Assembly: GCA_948567375.1 (NCBI GenBank)
Contig: OX419761.1
Coordinates: 7,504,501-7,568,500 of the forward strand
Source: Lunularia cruciata
Lineage: Eukaryota; Streptophyta; Marchantiopsida; Lunulariales; Lunulariaceae
Length of the DNA stretch: 64,000 nucleotides
Direction of reading: 5' to 3'
The notes below the pieces were generated by a model. That model saw only the letters and a list, made by a program, of their open reading frames with translations. It had not been told where the DNA came from and made no database searches. The first letter of the stretch is position 1, and every line of letters starts with the position of its first letter. The position numbers and the translations under genes were made by a program. Below, piece by piece: positions 12,202 to 22,901 of this stretch.

Positions 12202-13365
12202 TCAAGAGGAAAAGGAAGAGGGGTTAGGAACAAAGGGTTTCAACTTGGAAACATGAAAGACAGGATGGATACGCATGTGACAAGGTAAGGCAAGTTGATA
12301 AGCAACAGGAGAGACAATTTGGGAGATATCAAAGGGTCCTATCCAGTTAGGGGCAAGTTTACGAACTTGGGTATCAAGTGGGAGAGGGAGGTTACTGGAG
12401 GATAGCATGACTTTATCACCAACTTCAAAGGTGAGATCACAATGATGATGGTCTGCATATTGTTTTTGGCGATTTTGAGCAACAAGGAGGTGAGACTTGG
12501 CTTGTTGGAGCGATTGGGATATAGTGGTCAAGAATGTAGAAGTATGAGGAACCTGAGATGGAGGGGGAGCAAGAAGAGAATCTGGAACAAGCGGATCTTG
12601 GCCAAAATTGAGAAAGAAGGGAGAAAATCTGGTGCTTTCCTGTTTGGAATTGTTGTAGGCAAAGTTTGCAGCTGCAAGAGTTTGCAAAAGTTTGCATACC
12701 ACCAAAAGTTTGCATACCAATTCATCCCAATTGGTATGGTGGACATTGACAAAGGCCCGCAACATATCCTCCAATGTACGATTTGCACGTTTGGTTTGTC
12801 CATCAGTTTGAGGATGATAGGCCGTGGACAAAGCAAGCTTGGTGCCGAGTATCTGGAAGAGTGCTTGCCAAAACTTCCCGGTAAATCGAGGATCATGATC
12901 AGAGATGAGTACACGTGGCATCCCATGATGCTTGAAGACATTGTCGAAGTAGATTTGCACTAAGGTTGGAGCATCCACGGTATCATAGGTTGGTGCCAAG
13001 TTGATTTGCTTACTAAGCTTATCCACAAACACCACAATTGCGGTGTGTCCTTGTTTTGTCTTTGGCAAGGATATGATGAGATCCAAGCTCACATGCTCCC
13101 AGTGAGCGGATGGAATGGCGAGTGGTTGAAGGAGTCCACTCGGCTTCTGGTTACTGGCCTTGTTATGTTGGCAACTCTCACACGATCTGAAAAATTCTCA
13201 AACATCTTGTGTCATGTTGGGCCACCACCATTGACGTTGGAGGGTACCCAAGGTCTTGTCCACACCCATGTGACCAGCGATGGGTAAATCATGGGCTTCT
13301 TGAAGGCGCACAAGTCAAAGATCACCTTTGGCTGGAACATAGATCTGGTCCACATGGAGTAGAAG
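12202..13365 (-). pseudogene. Element D integrase
   Basis: Integrase with the HHCC zinc part at 13150-13300 (readable HDLPIAGHMG and CESCQHN, with a stop after MTQDV). The core at 12202-13092 has Asp in SLDLIISLP, Asp in ISDHDPRF, and the third acidic residue replaced: TDGQTKRANRTLE where the family has TDGQTER. Glu-to-Lys at this position should abolish catalysis. A GPY/F-type module follows (WIGPFDISQIV, HPVFHVSKLKPF). About 13 extra residues between NWDEL and NFAYN come from a short tandem repeat at 12655-12745. Confidence 0.85.
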
Positions 13366-13368
13366 GCC

Positions 13369-14988
13369 TTACTTGAAGGAGAAGGTGTTGTACTCCTTGT
13401 CACCTATTGTTAGACAACCATGTACCATTTGGAAGAAGGGATCTTGTTGTAGAGCTAACCAAAACTTGTTATGGGTCTTGGGGTCAATTGACACCATCGT
13501 AATTGCTGCCGCGATGAGAGAAAGGGACTTCAAATCAGGTTGTTGTGATAGAGCATCAAGGATGACATGGAACCGACCTGGTTTGTACTCAAGTTTGATG
13601 TCAAACAATTGAAGTTGCTCTTCCCATTGATGATGTCGACTCTTCATGTGCTCCAGGTGTAAGGTCTGCAACAATGGCTTGTGATCAGTTTGCATGATCA
13701 CTTGTTTCCCCAAGAGATAATGCCTCCATACCTTGGTGGAATATACCATTGCAAGTTGTGCCCAATCTTGAGCAGAGTAATTTCTTTCAGCTGTATTTAG
13801 TTGGCAAGACACAAAGGCAATAGGATGTAGTCCATCCGGAAATTCTTGTTGCAACACAGCTCCAATTGCAAAGTTAGAAGCATCAAAATCAACCACACAA
13901 GGTAGTTGAGGATCATATGGTTGAAGAATGGATCTTGAAGACACCATATGTTTCAACTTCTGGAATGCTTCTTCATGTTTGGTGTTCCATTGGAAGCTTG
14001 AGTTCTTTCCCAAAAGGTCAATCAATGGTGCAGCCACATGAGCATAATAGTGGATGAACCGCCGGTAAAAATTGGCCAATCCATTGAATGCCCATACTTC
14101 TGTAGCATCCTTTGGGGTAGGCCAATCAGTAATGGCCTTGATCTTCTCTTCCTCCATCTTGATCCCCTCTGATGAGATCTTATGACCCAAGAAGGTAACC
14201 TCCTTCTGCCAAAAAGCACACTTCGACTTCTTGTAGTAAAATTTCCATTGTTGTAGTCATCTTAGGACTTCTCGCACATGATTCACGAGATCTGCCTCTG
14301 TCTTACTATAGATTAAGATATCATCCAAGAACACCACCATTGACCAATCCAATAGTCCATCCAACACCCGATGCATCTGATCCATGAAGACTATTGGAGC
14401 ATTTGTGAGTCCGAAAGGTAGAACTCTCCACTCAAAATGTCCATACCTTGTGCAAAAGGCAGTATTTTGCACATCTTCTCTATCAATTGGAATTTTCCAA
14501 CAGCCGCTACAAAGATCCAACTTGGAAAAGTAACGTGCTCCACTTAGTTGATCAAGTAAGTCATCAATCCGAGGCAAGGGATATGCATTCTTCACGGTTT
14601 GATTATTGAGCCCACGGTAATCAATACAGAAACAAAGTCCTCCATCCTTCTTTGGAACAAATAGTTCCGGTGCTCCCCAAGAAGAGGTACTATGTTGTAT
14701 GAAATCCTTCTCCAACAACTCTATAAGTGTTTTTTGCAACTCCTCCAACTCCTTTGGTGAGAGCCGATAGATTGGTCTACTTATTGGAGTACTCCCTGAC
14801 AATAACTCGATCTTGAAGGGCATACCTTGGTCGGAGGGTAATCCCTTTGGCAGATCATCCGGAAACACATCTGCAAACTCTTGAACTATCCGATCAACCA
14901 TCACTTGATGCGGCACTTGGCCCTCCTTAGATTGTTCTTGTGCAATCGGCTTGATCCACACCGTGAATACAGACTTATCTTCCTCCAA
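13369..14988 (-). pseudogene. Element D reverse transcriptase and RNase H
   Basis: The RT lies at 14257-14988. It has the finger motif LFVPKKDGG, CIDYRGLN, the palm LDLCSGCWKIPI, VLPFGLTNAP and the catalytic VFLDDILIYS (FLDD form of the YxDD box). After a frameshift near 14190-14257 the thumb/connection and RNase H follow at 13369-14190: GHKISSEGIKM, VDFDASNFAIGA (first catalytic Asp), TDHKPL, and HVILDALSQQP where the family has ADALSR. Order and motifs are typical of chromoviruses. The domains are long and only lightly damaged, consistent with fairly recent insertion. Confidence 0.88.
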
Positions 14989-14999
14989 AGCTTACTCTA

Positions 15000-15160
15000 T
15001 GGCTGCTTCCTTAACAAACTCCCCTTCTAGGGACTCATCTCTCTTCCAAGCTTGCTCCATGGTTGCCTTCTTGGCAAACTTCCCATCTAGGGACTCATCT
15101 CCCTTCCATATTTGCTCTATGGCTACCTTCTTGACAAACTTCTCATCTTGGGACTGACTA
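15000..15160 (-). repeat. Short tandem repeat between protease and RT of element D
   Basis: Three imperfect units of about 60 bp repeat the pattern atggctaccttcttgac, then aaacttc, then atctagggactcatct. They lie between the protease and RT of element D and would lengthen the linker. No function is suggested by the sequence. Confidence 0.6.
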
Positions 15161-15237
15161 TTCTTAGGTGTCTTACTTAGAGGTGCCAGACAACCTAATC
15201 GGAAATTCCTACCTTGGTGTTGTACTTGAATTTGGTG

Positions 15238-15591
15238 TCAGGTCCAATCGAATTGAACCTTATGACATTCAAGCCAAGGTAGACCCAAAATGATATCATA
15301 GTGTAGAGGTGCCACTACAAACCTCATACACTCCAAATACTCCTTCCCAATCTTGAAGGTAATAGGATGCGAGGTGCAGAATGCAGAACACTTTCTACCA
15401 TCTGCCATCATCAAACTACTTCCAATCACTGGCTTGATAGGAATACCCAATTCCTTTGCTACTTGCATAGACATGCAATTCTCTAAACTTCCAAAATCAA
15501 CCAAAATCCTACAACCCCTATTAGATATCATACCTTGCAAGTGAAGCACACTTGCATAGGTCAAGCCTTCAATCCCATTGGAACTAATCAA
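15238..15591 (-). pseudogene. Element D aspartic protease
   Basis: A retropepsin-like protease of about 118 residues that would cut the Gag-Pol polyprotein. The minus strand reads CRILVDFGSLENCMS where the family has VDSGST/AxxxxI: the catalytic Asp is present, but the DSG triad reads DFG. The second half shows YDIILGLPWLE, the conserved I-L-G motif. It lies between the gag zinc knuckle and RT as expected. A spacer with repeated CTTCTTGACAAACT-like units (15000-15160) separates it from RT. Confidence 0.8.
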
Positions 15592-15599
15592 GCTCCCAA

Positions 15600-16522
15600 T
15601 AGGCGGCTTGAAATCTCCTACTTGGATTCCTCATTTCCCTGATCATTCCGCTCCACAACCTCCACTTGGGCAACTTGTCGAGGTCGTCCATTCTTAAGTG
15701 GACATTCAGCAATGCGATGCCCCAACTGGTGACAATAAAAACAACCACCATTTTGTCACAGTTTCTCCTTGTCTGCCATGCCCAGTGGTCTTTGTTGAAT
15801 TGCATCAATCTCCATTGGTGCTGGCTCCTCCACTTGTGTGTAGTGTATTGGCAGGCTTTGTGGGGGTTGAGGTCGAGACCAAGTTGTTGCCACCAAGGAA
15901 TCAAAATGTTTGGCCAACCGCATGGCTTCCTCCAAGTGTTGTGGCTCTTGCATGGTTACCTCTAATCTGGTTCTTGCCTTCAAGCCCCTCACGAATCGAT
16001 CCAAAGCTTCACCGTCCAAAATATCTGGAATTTGCATGATGGTGTTTTGGAACTACGTGATGTAACTTCTTATAGAGCCAATCTGTTTCAACTCTGCCAA
16101 CTTATCCCATGCAGCTCGTGAGGCATTTATAGCTTGGAACCAACTGATTATTGCGCTCTTGAATTCTGCCCATGTCAAGATTGGTGCAACCATTTGTTGT
16201 CCGGCTCGCTCCACTCAAAATCTCCACCATAGCTTTGCTACTTCATCCAATTGGCTAGAAGCCAAGAGAATCTATTTTTGCTCATCTTGTTGATTGGTAG
16301 CTTCAAAATAACGTTCACAATCAAACACAAAATTCTCCATTGCACCCGAGAGATTCTTGCCTTCAAATACCTTTGGTTTAGGGAATCTGATCGATCTTCT
16401 CCTTCTTGAATTGGTATTCTCTCCACCTAATCTTGTCGTCAAAAATCTCATTCATCCAACAATCGAGTAAGGTGCTCAATTTATTGTTTCATAGTAAGGA
16501 TAACATCAGGTATTGCCGCCAT
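15600..16522 (-). pseudogene. Element D gag (capsid and zinc knuckle)
   Basis: Gag packages the element RNA. A likely start is the minus-strand ATG at 16522-16520 (M-A-A-I-P-D), about 260 bp after the primer site. The retrotransposon-gag domain end is clear at 15756-16037: RFVRGLKARTRLEV, then LEEAMRLAKHFD. It is followed near 15700-15760 by a C-X2-C-X4-H-X4-C zinc knuckle (CFYCHQLGHRIAEC). Stops and frame changes between 16040 and 16430 break the frame. Confidence 0.8.
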
Positions 16523-16780
16523 GGTTGCTCCTCTATCACACCACTCCCAATCTATCTAATTTATTAACACATAGAAACAACACGTCCACCGTTCCCCAAA
16601 AATTACAACCGGAAGCACCAAGGGTTCCTCAGATATGGTGATCATATGCAAAAAATCTTGTCCAAAGTGCGAGGTGATGAACTATATGAAACAATGCTTG
16701 GGTAGTATTTGGACGCAAAAATCCCAATGGTTTGGTGAAAGTGGATTTCGTGGTCCATAAATTCCATCCATCCCATTCAT

Positions 16781-16792
16781 GCTCTGATACCA
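16781..16792 (-). other. Element D primer-binding site (tRNA-iMet)
   Basis: The minus strand reads TGGTATCAGAGC, the standard plant primer site complementary to the 3' end of initiator tRNA-Met. It lies one base inside the 5' LTR (16794-17206). Confidence 0.92.
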
Positions 16793-16793
16793 A

Positions 16794-17206
16794 TGTAAAA
16801 GACCGAATCCCAAGGAGAGAAATAGGAGAATGGAAACTCACATTGGAACACTTGAATGAGGAAAAACTCCAAATACCTAGCCTGAGCTTTGGCTTTGGTA
16901 TTTATAGGTAGCATACAAAGCCCTTGAGAAGCTTCCCAAGAAGCTTGCTCAAGCCGCTTTCTTAGTGTGCAAGCCAAGTTAACTAGGAAGCTTCTCAAGA
17001 AGCTTCCTTCTAGAAGCCGCCTACTTGGCGTGCAAGTTAAGCTAGTTGGAAGCTTCTAGAAGCTACTTACTTAAGGTGCAAGCTAAGTTAACCGGGAAGC
17101 TTCCCAAGAAGCTTCCTAGATACTTCCGGAATATTCAAGGCTACTTTGTCTTATGTGCTACTTCATAAGCCCAACTAACTTAGTCGCTAAACTCCATATT
17201 GTTACA
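16794..17206 (-). repeat. Element D 5' LTR
   Basis: Partner of 11541-11952, with ends tgtaaaagacc and attgttaca. The primer site abuts it and the target duplication aaaag follows at 17207-17211. It has the same TATA box (16899-16906) and heat-shock elements as the other LTR, with few differences between the pair. Confidence 0.95.
17049..17136 (-). promoter_or_regulatory. Heat-shock elements in element D 5' LTR
   Basis: GAAGCTTCTAGAA at 17049-17061 and TTCCGGAATATTC at 17124-17136 are both perfect three-unit heat-shock elements. The second differs from its partner LTR by one spacer base and keeps the GAA/TTC core, so the functional bases are conserved in both LTRs. The TATA box at 16899-16906 lies downstream on the element strand. 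Confidence 0.62.
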
Positions 17207-17500
17207 AAAAGAGTCTTTAGGATGAAACCTGAAGTAAAGTGACTTCGGGTTATAAGGCAAAGTACTCAGAAATGCCCTATCAGCATACAACCCGAAGTAA
17301 GGAGTCTTTGTATTGGAGGGAGCTCAACCCAAGGTGAAGTCAGTCTAACAACCTTTTTTTGGGGCGAGAAATTTAAGAAGAGACTGTTCAAAATTAGCGG
17401 CCCATATGCGGGAAGTATGATTGACAATGATAGGCGCATGCAAGAGGTGTGATTTCTTGGTAGAAACTCAAATTGAAGAGAGACGAAGAAAGCACAACTC

Positions 17501-17508
17501 TATAAAAA
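17501..17508 (+). promoter_or_regulatory. TATA box in family E solo LTR
   Basis: Reads tataaaaa 20 bases before the ATG at 17528. The equivalent box in element E is at 58871-58878 on the minus strand. It would place transcript start close to the first ATG of the LTR reading frame. Confidence 0.5.
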
Positions 17509-17527
17509 TTGCGCTCATGATGAAGCA

Positions 17528-19590
17528 ATGTCAAGCAATTTTCCTTTGCCGTTGAGAAGTAGTCCTGCAAGTGATTGTGGGAAGGAAAATAGAGTTGAAG
17601 ATGCGCTAGTGTGTAAGGGAGAATTCGAGAGAGTGAAATCAAGAGACAGTGAGAAAGTAGGAGAGATGGGAGGAGGAAAGAAGAACTCTAAATTTGTAGT
17701 GAGGAATCATGCGATTCGGAGGTTAGACATAATTGCAAGAATCAAAGTCTTGAGCCAACTTTGGATTACATTCTTGGCATGGAACTGGAATGTTAGTTTT
17801 CCAGGTTTCATGACTGAGATCATCAAGAGCAAGTGTCTCAACGGGCCCGAGGAAGAAGGGAAGAGAGGAAATCCGGCTTGTTGGACAGAGTTGGATTGGA
17901 GATTAGTACTCGGAAGAGAGGCGGGCGCGGAGCAAGGTGCCACATTCTTGGGGAAGGGAGAGGTAGCCAAAGAAACTCAAGAGGTGAGGGATGCATTCTC
18001 TTCAAAGCGGACAAAGAACGGATACAAGGTTGAGAGTTACAAGGATCCAGTGAAGAGAGGGATCATGAGTGCTCTCATGGCCATCTTGAAGCCGGAGAGA
18101 ACAACATATGTGATGAAACACAAAGCGGTGTTCTTTCACAAACTTTTTGTAGGAGAACCAATAAATTAGGCAAGGTGCTTCCATGGGAGGATGCGACAAA
18201 TGGTGTGGAATCTGCGGGATTAGTCGCCTCTACATTATATCATGCCATTTGTAGCACACTTTTACCTCGGGTTAAATTTGCTCAACTCGGCGGAGCAAAC
18301 TCAAATGGTGTTGCATTTCCATCCCGACTTGAGAAGAGAAGTCGATGTAGAGGAGCAGCAGTATATTCTTCAAATCCAAAGCACAGACGAGTACTACAAG
18401 AAGACGGGGAAGAACGTGGAGATAAAAGCAAGTACTCCAAAATTGAAGAAGCAAAGTTGGCAGGCCGCAGCCAAAGACAAGACACAACCTCGGAAGACCA
18501 GGAGAGGAAACCTGAGGCGAGGCATGGTGGTGATCAAATCAGAAGATGAAGACTTGGAAGGTGAAGCCGAGTGCAAGTCTGAAGACTCAGAACATGAGGA
18601 AGAACCCAAGCTAACGCTGCAAAGTTGAGATACGAGTAGCAACAGCGATGAAGGTAGAGAAATGACGTCGGTACTAGCTGCTACGGAGGAGAAAGAAGAA
18701 GTTTAGGTAGAGCTCAAACCAGAGGACAACACAAAGTTGGAGGACGAGATACCTGAGCCCAAAGAGAAGAAGACCGTAATGCAGAGGGGAGTTTGCTCAA
18801 GACGCAAGGTGAAGTGTGATGCAGGTCCAAGTAAGGTGAAAGAAGAAGTGAATGAAAGCTCGAGAAGCAAGGCGTCAAGTCCGATACAAAGACTGCAGAG
18901 ACAAAGGCGAGTATCGGGCGAACAAGAAGTGAGAAGAGAGATTGCAATGTAGGAGGAGATAGTTGTGAGTGATGGAGTGGAGTACCTACGGGAGATTGTG
19001 TGTCCACTGTTGGTGAAATTGGAGCACAAGAAGAAGGAGATGCAGTCAACATGTCGGGAAGTGAAGACTGTTTTGCAGGTCCTATTGAGATTAGAAGAAG
19101 AGAACTCAGAATTGAGGAAAATTATAACCCGAGTGAGGAGGAAAGTGAAGTACTGCAAGCAGAGGCAGTAGTGAAGACTCAGGTAATTGAAGACTCGAAG
19201 AGAGAAGTCATGTATCAAGAGGAGCTTGTGAAAAAGAGTGACATAGCAAGGGAGAGAAAGGTAGCAGAGTATGAGATTTTGAAGCAGCAGTTTGCTGATT
19301 TAAGAGTAGAACTTATCCATACTATGGCGAGAGTAGCAGCAAAGGAACAAGAGCTCAATAGAGTCATAGAGAGCGTAGAAGAGAAGAAGCAACTTTGGCA
19401 AAGGGAGTTGGCAGTACGATATAGGGAAGAAGAGAGATTACAAGAGTTACTTTGTAATCAAGAGGAGAAGATTGAACAGAAGGAAAAGGAGAAAGAAACG
19501 ATGAAAGCCAAGTTTGAAGCGGAGTTGGTGATGTACAGAGAGGATTGGCTCAGTGCTTGTTACTCTCTTTTGGGTGTGGTTTCTACCTGA
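17528..19590 (+). pseudogene. LTR-encoded coiled-coil protein, copy in solo LTR
   Basis: Second copy of the reading frame found inside family-E LTRs. Residues 1-213 are open (17528-18169). The same frame continues through 18242-18628 and 18737-19171 with single stops near 18167, 18626, 18704 and 18950; a one-base shift near 19130 moves the rest to the frame of 19000-19590. Domains in order: a globular N-terminal part containing VRDAFSSKRTKNGYKVESYK and HKAVFFHKLFVGEPIN, an acidic/basic low-complexity middle (EDEDLEGEAECKSEDSEHEE), and a long heptad-rich coiled coil rich in Glu and Lys. The stops differ from those in the copy at 56407-58851. A deletion removes the C-terminus after YREDWL. The function is unknown; a faint resemblance to plant retrotransposon ORF1/Athila-type domains is only an impression. 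Confidence 0.75.
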
Positions 19591-19731
19591 GAGATTACAA
19601 ACGCAACCAAGAAGAATTGCAATTGTTACTTTGACTTTGTATTTGACCAATTCTGACTCGTACCTCTACGGGAACAAACTTTACTTACCCAATTACTGCA
19701 AAAGTGATATTTGCTGGGTTGTCACAGAGCC

Positions 19732-20671
19732 ACTTGGGTTTCACTTCTTCCCTATATTGGGTCCCTCATAACCCTTCCTCCATGGTAAGTGGAATTTGGG
19801 CAATTCCTTTGGATATAGCTTCTCTCTCCACAACCAAAAAATTTTCTATCATTGAAATTGTTGGTTGGTTGGTCTCCTCTATATGGATAGTTCCCTTACT
19901 CCTAAGCCCTCTCACTAAATTCTGATCCACCTCTTGCTTCTCCCATAGTTGCACTATATTGATCTTGAGATCTGCAAGTTGTTTAGTGATAGTTTGAAGT
20001 GGATCCTTTGGTAGGGATGCAAGAACTAGAGCAACTACTACTTGTGGTGCAACCTTTGTCACCAAAGTATCAGAAGTTCCACCATACTTGCAGCCTTGAG
20101 GAGGATGCACAACCTCCTTCATCACCAAATCACTCTCATCTCCTTCCAAACTCTCCTCCATAAGAATTGCGATCTTGATAGCTTCAACTTTGGAAGAAGG
20201 TTTCTCATATCTCACCTTGATTCTAATTTGTAGTCTCAACCCTCTCACAAAATTCTTGATGAGCTTGGCCTCTATGCCAATCATAGTAGTCTCCACATCA
20301 TCCCCACCCTTCCTCAACACTATGCAAAATCTGGACTCTAACTTTTCCTTATAGACTCACTTTCTCTCCATCTCCTTTTTTGAGAAAAGTAACCTCATTC
20401 ATCAACCTCTCATAACTCTCATCTTGAAAAAAGTTCTCAATGAAAGCTAAACTCAAACTCTCCCAAGACTCTTTTTGCCTATCTTTCCTCTCTCTCTTTT
20501 GGTATTCTAACTCATACCATGTAAGTGTTGCATCTTCAAAGAAATTTGGTAACAATGAGACCTACTCATTCTTCCTCCTCTCATTATCCCCTATGCAAGC
20601 TCTCTTGAAGTCTCTCACAAAAGCCTCCAAATGATCCAAATCCTTGCCAAACAAAATTGGAAGTTCCACAC
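19732..20671 (-). pseudogene. Element A gag N-terminal half
   Basis: Retrotransposon Gag domain of element A, cut from its C-terminal half by the solo-LTR insertion. It is strongly similar to B residues 1-310: LTWYELEYQKRERKDRQ (20349-20555), GGDDVETTMIGIEA and VRYEKPSSKVEAIKI (19766-20320). The start corresponding to B's ATG reads GTG near 20671, so the initiation codon is lost. Upstream lies the same purine-rich tract that precedes gag in B. Frameshifts occur near 20340 and 20560. Confidence 0.75.
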
Positions 20672-22225
20672 CTTAACCCCTCACTATCTTTCTTTTCTCT
20701 TGATTTTTCTTTTTCTCTTTTCTTTCTTTTCACTCTATAACTAATAGAGTATATACATGATTAACACCATTTGAGAATAATCCACCCTAGGTAACATAAA
20801 AGTTTCAGGTTGCTGTAAGATTTCTAAAGCAACATCAAACCCTATAGTGCATATTAATCAAAGCGTCATGGATAGTTATCCATAACTTGAAAGATTATCT
20901 CCATCTGTAATCTTGAGAACTAGTTGATGAAAGTAATAGTATTTTTGTAGTTGTACTAAGACTCTATGCAAGATCCTTCACCAAGTCTCCAAAAGTGTTT
21001 TTACTCCACTACATGCATATCCTTTTGGAAGTCATTCAACTCCACAAACTTCACACAACTCCTTGGTCTTAGGTCTTCTCCCTCCCAATCTTGGTAAAAA
21101 AGGTCGAACATGCAAACCCAAGTCAAGTAATCCTCTCCTTTCCCTCAATCTCTTGCTCTTAAAGGTCAATGGACATGAACTTGCCTTGTGTTCCTTCTCT
21201 CCACATAGAAATCACTTAGACTCACTCTTTCCTCCAAGTGGTGTAGGTTTTTGGATCCTCTCAACACTCTCTTCAAATTCTATTCTAAACTCTTTTTTCC
21301 TCAAATCCACCCTTACAATCACTTCAAACCCTTGAGGAGCCTTGCATAGTCTTATTTCCACTCTTGATGACCCTCCATGTTCCCAAGATGAATCTAAACA
21401 CTCAAACATGCTTTGTGTTGCTCTCAAACTCCTCATGCATAAGATCTCAACTCTATAGAATTGACCCTTCCTCACAATGTCACTCAAATCTCTAAAATGG
21501 TATATCACGTTCCTTTGAAATTTTTCACATGTGATCACAACTCCACAATATCTCTCCCTGCAAAATTTCAGGTCTTTTCAATGAAGCCATTTGGCCTAGA
21601 CACCTTTCTATTCAACACACATATTTTAGATTTGGTGTGAAAACAACCCCCTCACTTTAAAAACTCATAAATCTTTGTGCAAGACTGATCTCTTTCTAAT
21701 TTTAGTGTCAATAGGAATGATACAATACACTGAATTTTCTTGGAAATTTTGAGGATAATCCTTAAAAAAATTGAATAAATGGCAGACTCTGCACAATTTT
21801 CCAGAGAGCATGCAATTGTGAGAGCAATTTACCCTATCAACTTTCAAAAATTCTACCCCAGTGCACATAGTAGTTCTCACAATAATTTCAAGTTTATTAA
21901 CCAAAAGATAGCCCAAGCTATCATGTACAGAAATTTCAAATCCAAATCTCAAACTTGAGATTTTGCCCAAAATCACCTTCATCCCCAAAATTTGCAATCC
22001 ACCTCACACAATCTTTCCAAATCTCTCATGTGTACAAGATATACAAAATCAGCTCAAAGACATCAAAATGAACTACATTGTATAAGTTCTCTAACATAAG
22101 TTCAGCCCTCTCCTCCCCTAATGTTCTCTCCAAGTGAGCTCTCATAGCTTCCTTCTGTCTAATATAGAATTCTGCGGGGAACATTATCTTGCCTTTTAGA
22201 GAAGTCCTAACAGCGGAACCAAAAA
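20672..22225 (-). pseudogene. Element A leader with extra reading frame (ORF0) remnants
   Basis: The region between 5' LTR and gag. Coding-like pieces shared with B and C are at 22026-22235 (MRAHLERTLGEERAELMLEN), 21665-21997 (ILGKISSLRFG, VEFLKVDRVNCS) and 21212-21538 (MRSLRATQSMFECLDSS, RIQKPTPLGGKSESK). A zinc-knuckle segment follows, whose first Cys is a TGA stop here. Part of the primer site, TGGTTCCGCTGTTAGGAC, is at 22204-22221 next to the LTR. The conservation of amino-acid phrases in three elements suggests a real upstream ORF before decay. Confidence 0.55.
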
Positions 22226-22901
22226 TGTGAGCCACCTGTCTCTCACTTGAGATGAACCTCTAATGGCTATTATGGTAGTGCATCATGGACTAAGAAGACA
22301 AAGAACCCCAACTCCATCATACTCCTCAAGACTCAAGATATTGCTCACTAGAGAACTCAATGAGACAGAGATAGTTGAAAATGAAAGGATGATGAGTACC
22401 TACTCACCCCTAGTTTATATACTTGTGAAATAATTATATACCAAAGTTACTAATTATTTGAGTAACTCAAGTTACTAGGCTAAAAGTCAAATAAACTCAA
22501 AAAGTATAAAGGAATATTCATCCACATGTGCATATTCCACTAAGCATATGATCTTATCTTGATCCAACCACTAAGTCAAGGATTCTTTTATATGGGCTAT
22601 CCTTGGACTATAGAAGAATCCAAAACAAAGAGGCTTGCGAGCCCAAGAGTTCTCAACTCTTTCCTCAAAGCCAAACACCTAGGAATAATACCAAGTCAAT
22701 ATACTAGAATCCAAAATAGTGGTACTCATCTTTTCCACTTCCTCTAAAGTAAGGTCCCCTCTATCTTAGCTATGACTAACTTTAGCTAATCATGACTAAT
22801 GTAGAACCATCCTTTATCTCTATATAAATAATATCTCTCAAGTAGTTTTAATACCAAGCTAAATATCATATTACCACACACATGCACAAATGGGTATTAT
22901 A
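22226..22901 (-). repeat. Element A 5' LTR
   Basis: Starts tgtgagccacct and ends gggtattata on the plus strand; the last bases should be tgttaca, so the terminus is mutated. Partner of 6358-7070. The following bases ggtct do not match the 5 bp before the left LTR (tgagt), so no target duplication is visible. Confidence 0.85.

Larger units (their letters stand above)
11541..17206 (-). mobile_element. Element D: Ty3/gypsy chromovirus, complete structure
   Basis: A minus-strand element with LTRs of 412 and 413 bp (11541-11952 and 16794-17206) and perfect 5-bp duplications aaaag at 11536-11540 and 17207-17211. The primer site is complementary to initiator tRNA-Met and a purine tract GGCGGGGGAATA abuts the 3' LTR. 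On the minus strand the order is gag with zinc knuckle, protease, RT, RNase H, integrase and chromodomain, which defines a chromovirus. The two LTRs are similar, and it sits inside the family-E solo LTR, so it is among the youngest insertions here. Internal stops and frameshifts indicate that it is dead. Confidence 0.95.
11444..19726 (+). mobile_element. Family E solo LTR (interrupted by element D)
   Basis: Begins TGTGGTGCCC at 11444 and ends GTTGTCACA at 19726, the same ends as the LTRs of element E. It is flanked by perfect duplications gagcc at 11439-11443 and 19727-19731. Element A gag continues on both sides, so it is a solo LTR left after recombination between two LTRs. Without element D and its extra aaaag it is about 2.6 kb. 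It lacks about 1.2 kb present in the LTR at 55486-59265: the sequence jumps after GAGGATTGGCTCA near 19552. It contains a copy of the LTR reading frame. Confidence 0.92.
6358..22901 (-). mobile_element. Element A: Ty3/gypsy, family F, carrying nested insertions
   Basis: A minus-strand LTR retrotransposon. On the minus strand its order is 5' LTR (22226-22901), primer site, leader, gag, protease, RT, RNase H, integrase, polypurine tract and 3' LTR (6358-7070). Its gag is split at 11443/19727 by a family-E solo LTR with 5-bp duplications gagcc, which itself holds element D. The layout matches its relatives B and C. The integrase shows no chromodomain, so it belongs with non-chromodomain (OTA-type) gypsy elements. 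The outer flanks do not match each other: left is family-G gag, right is repeat H. Every coding part is broken. Confidence 0.9.

Noticed and set aside
12442-12963. 173-aa plus-strand open frame
   Set aside because: Antisense of the element D integrase; no motif of its own.
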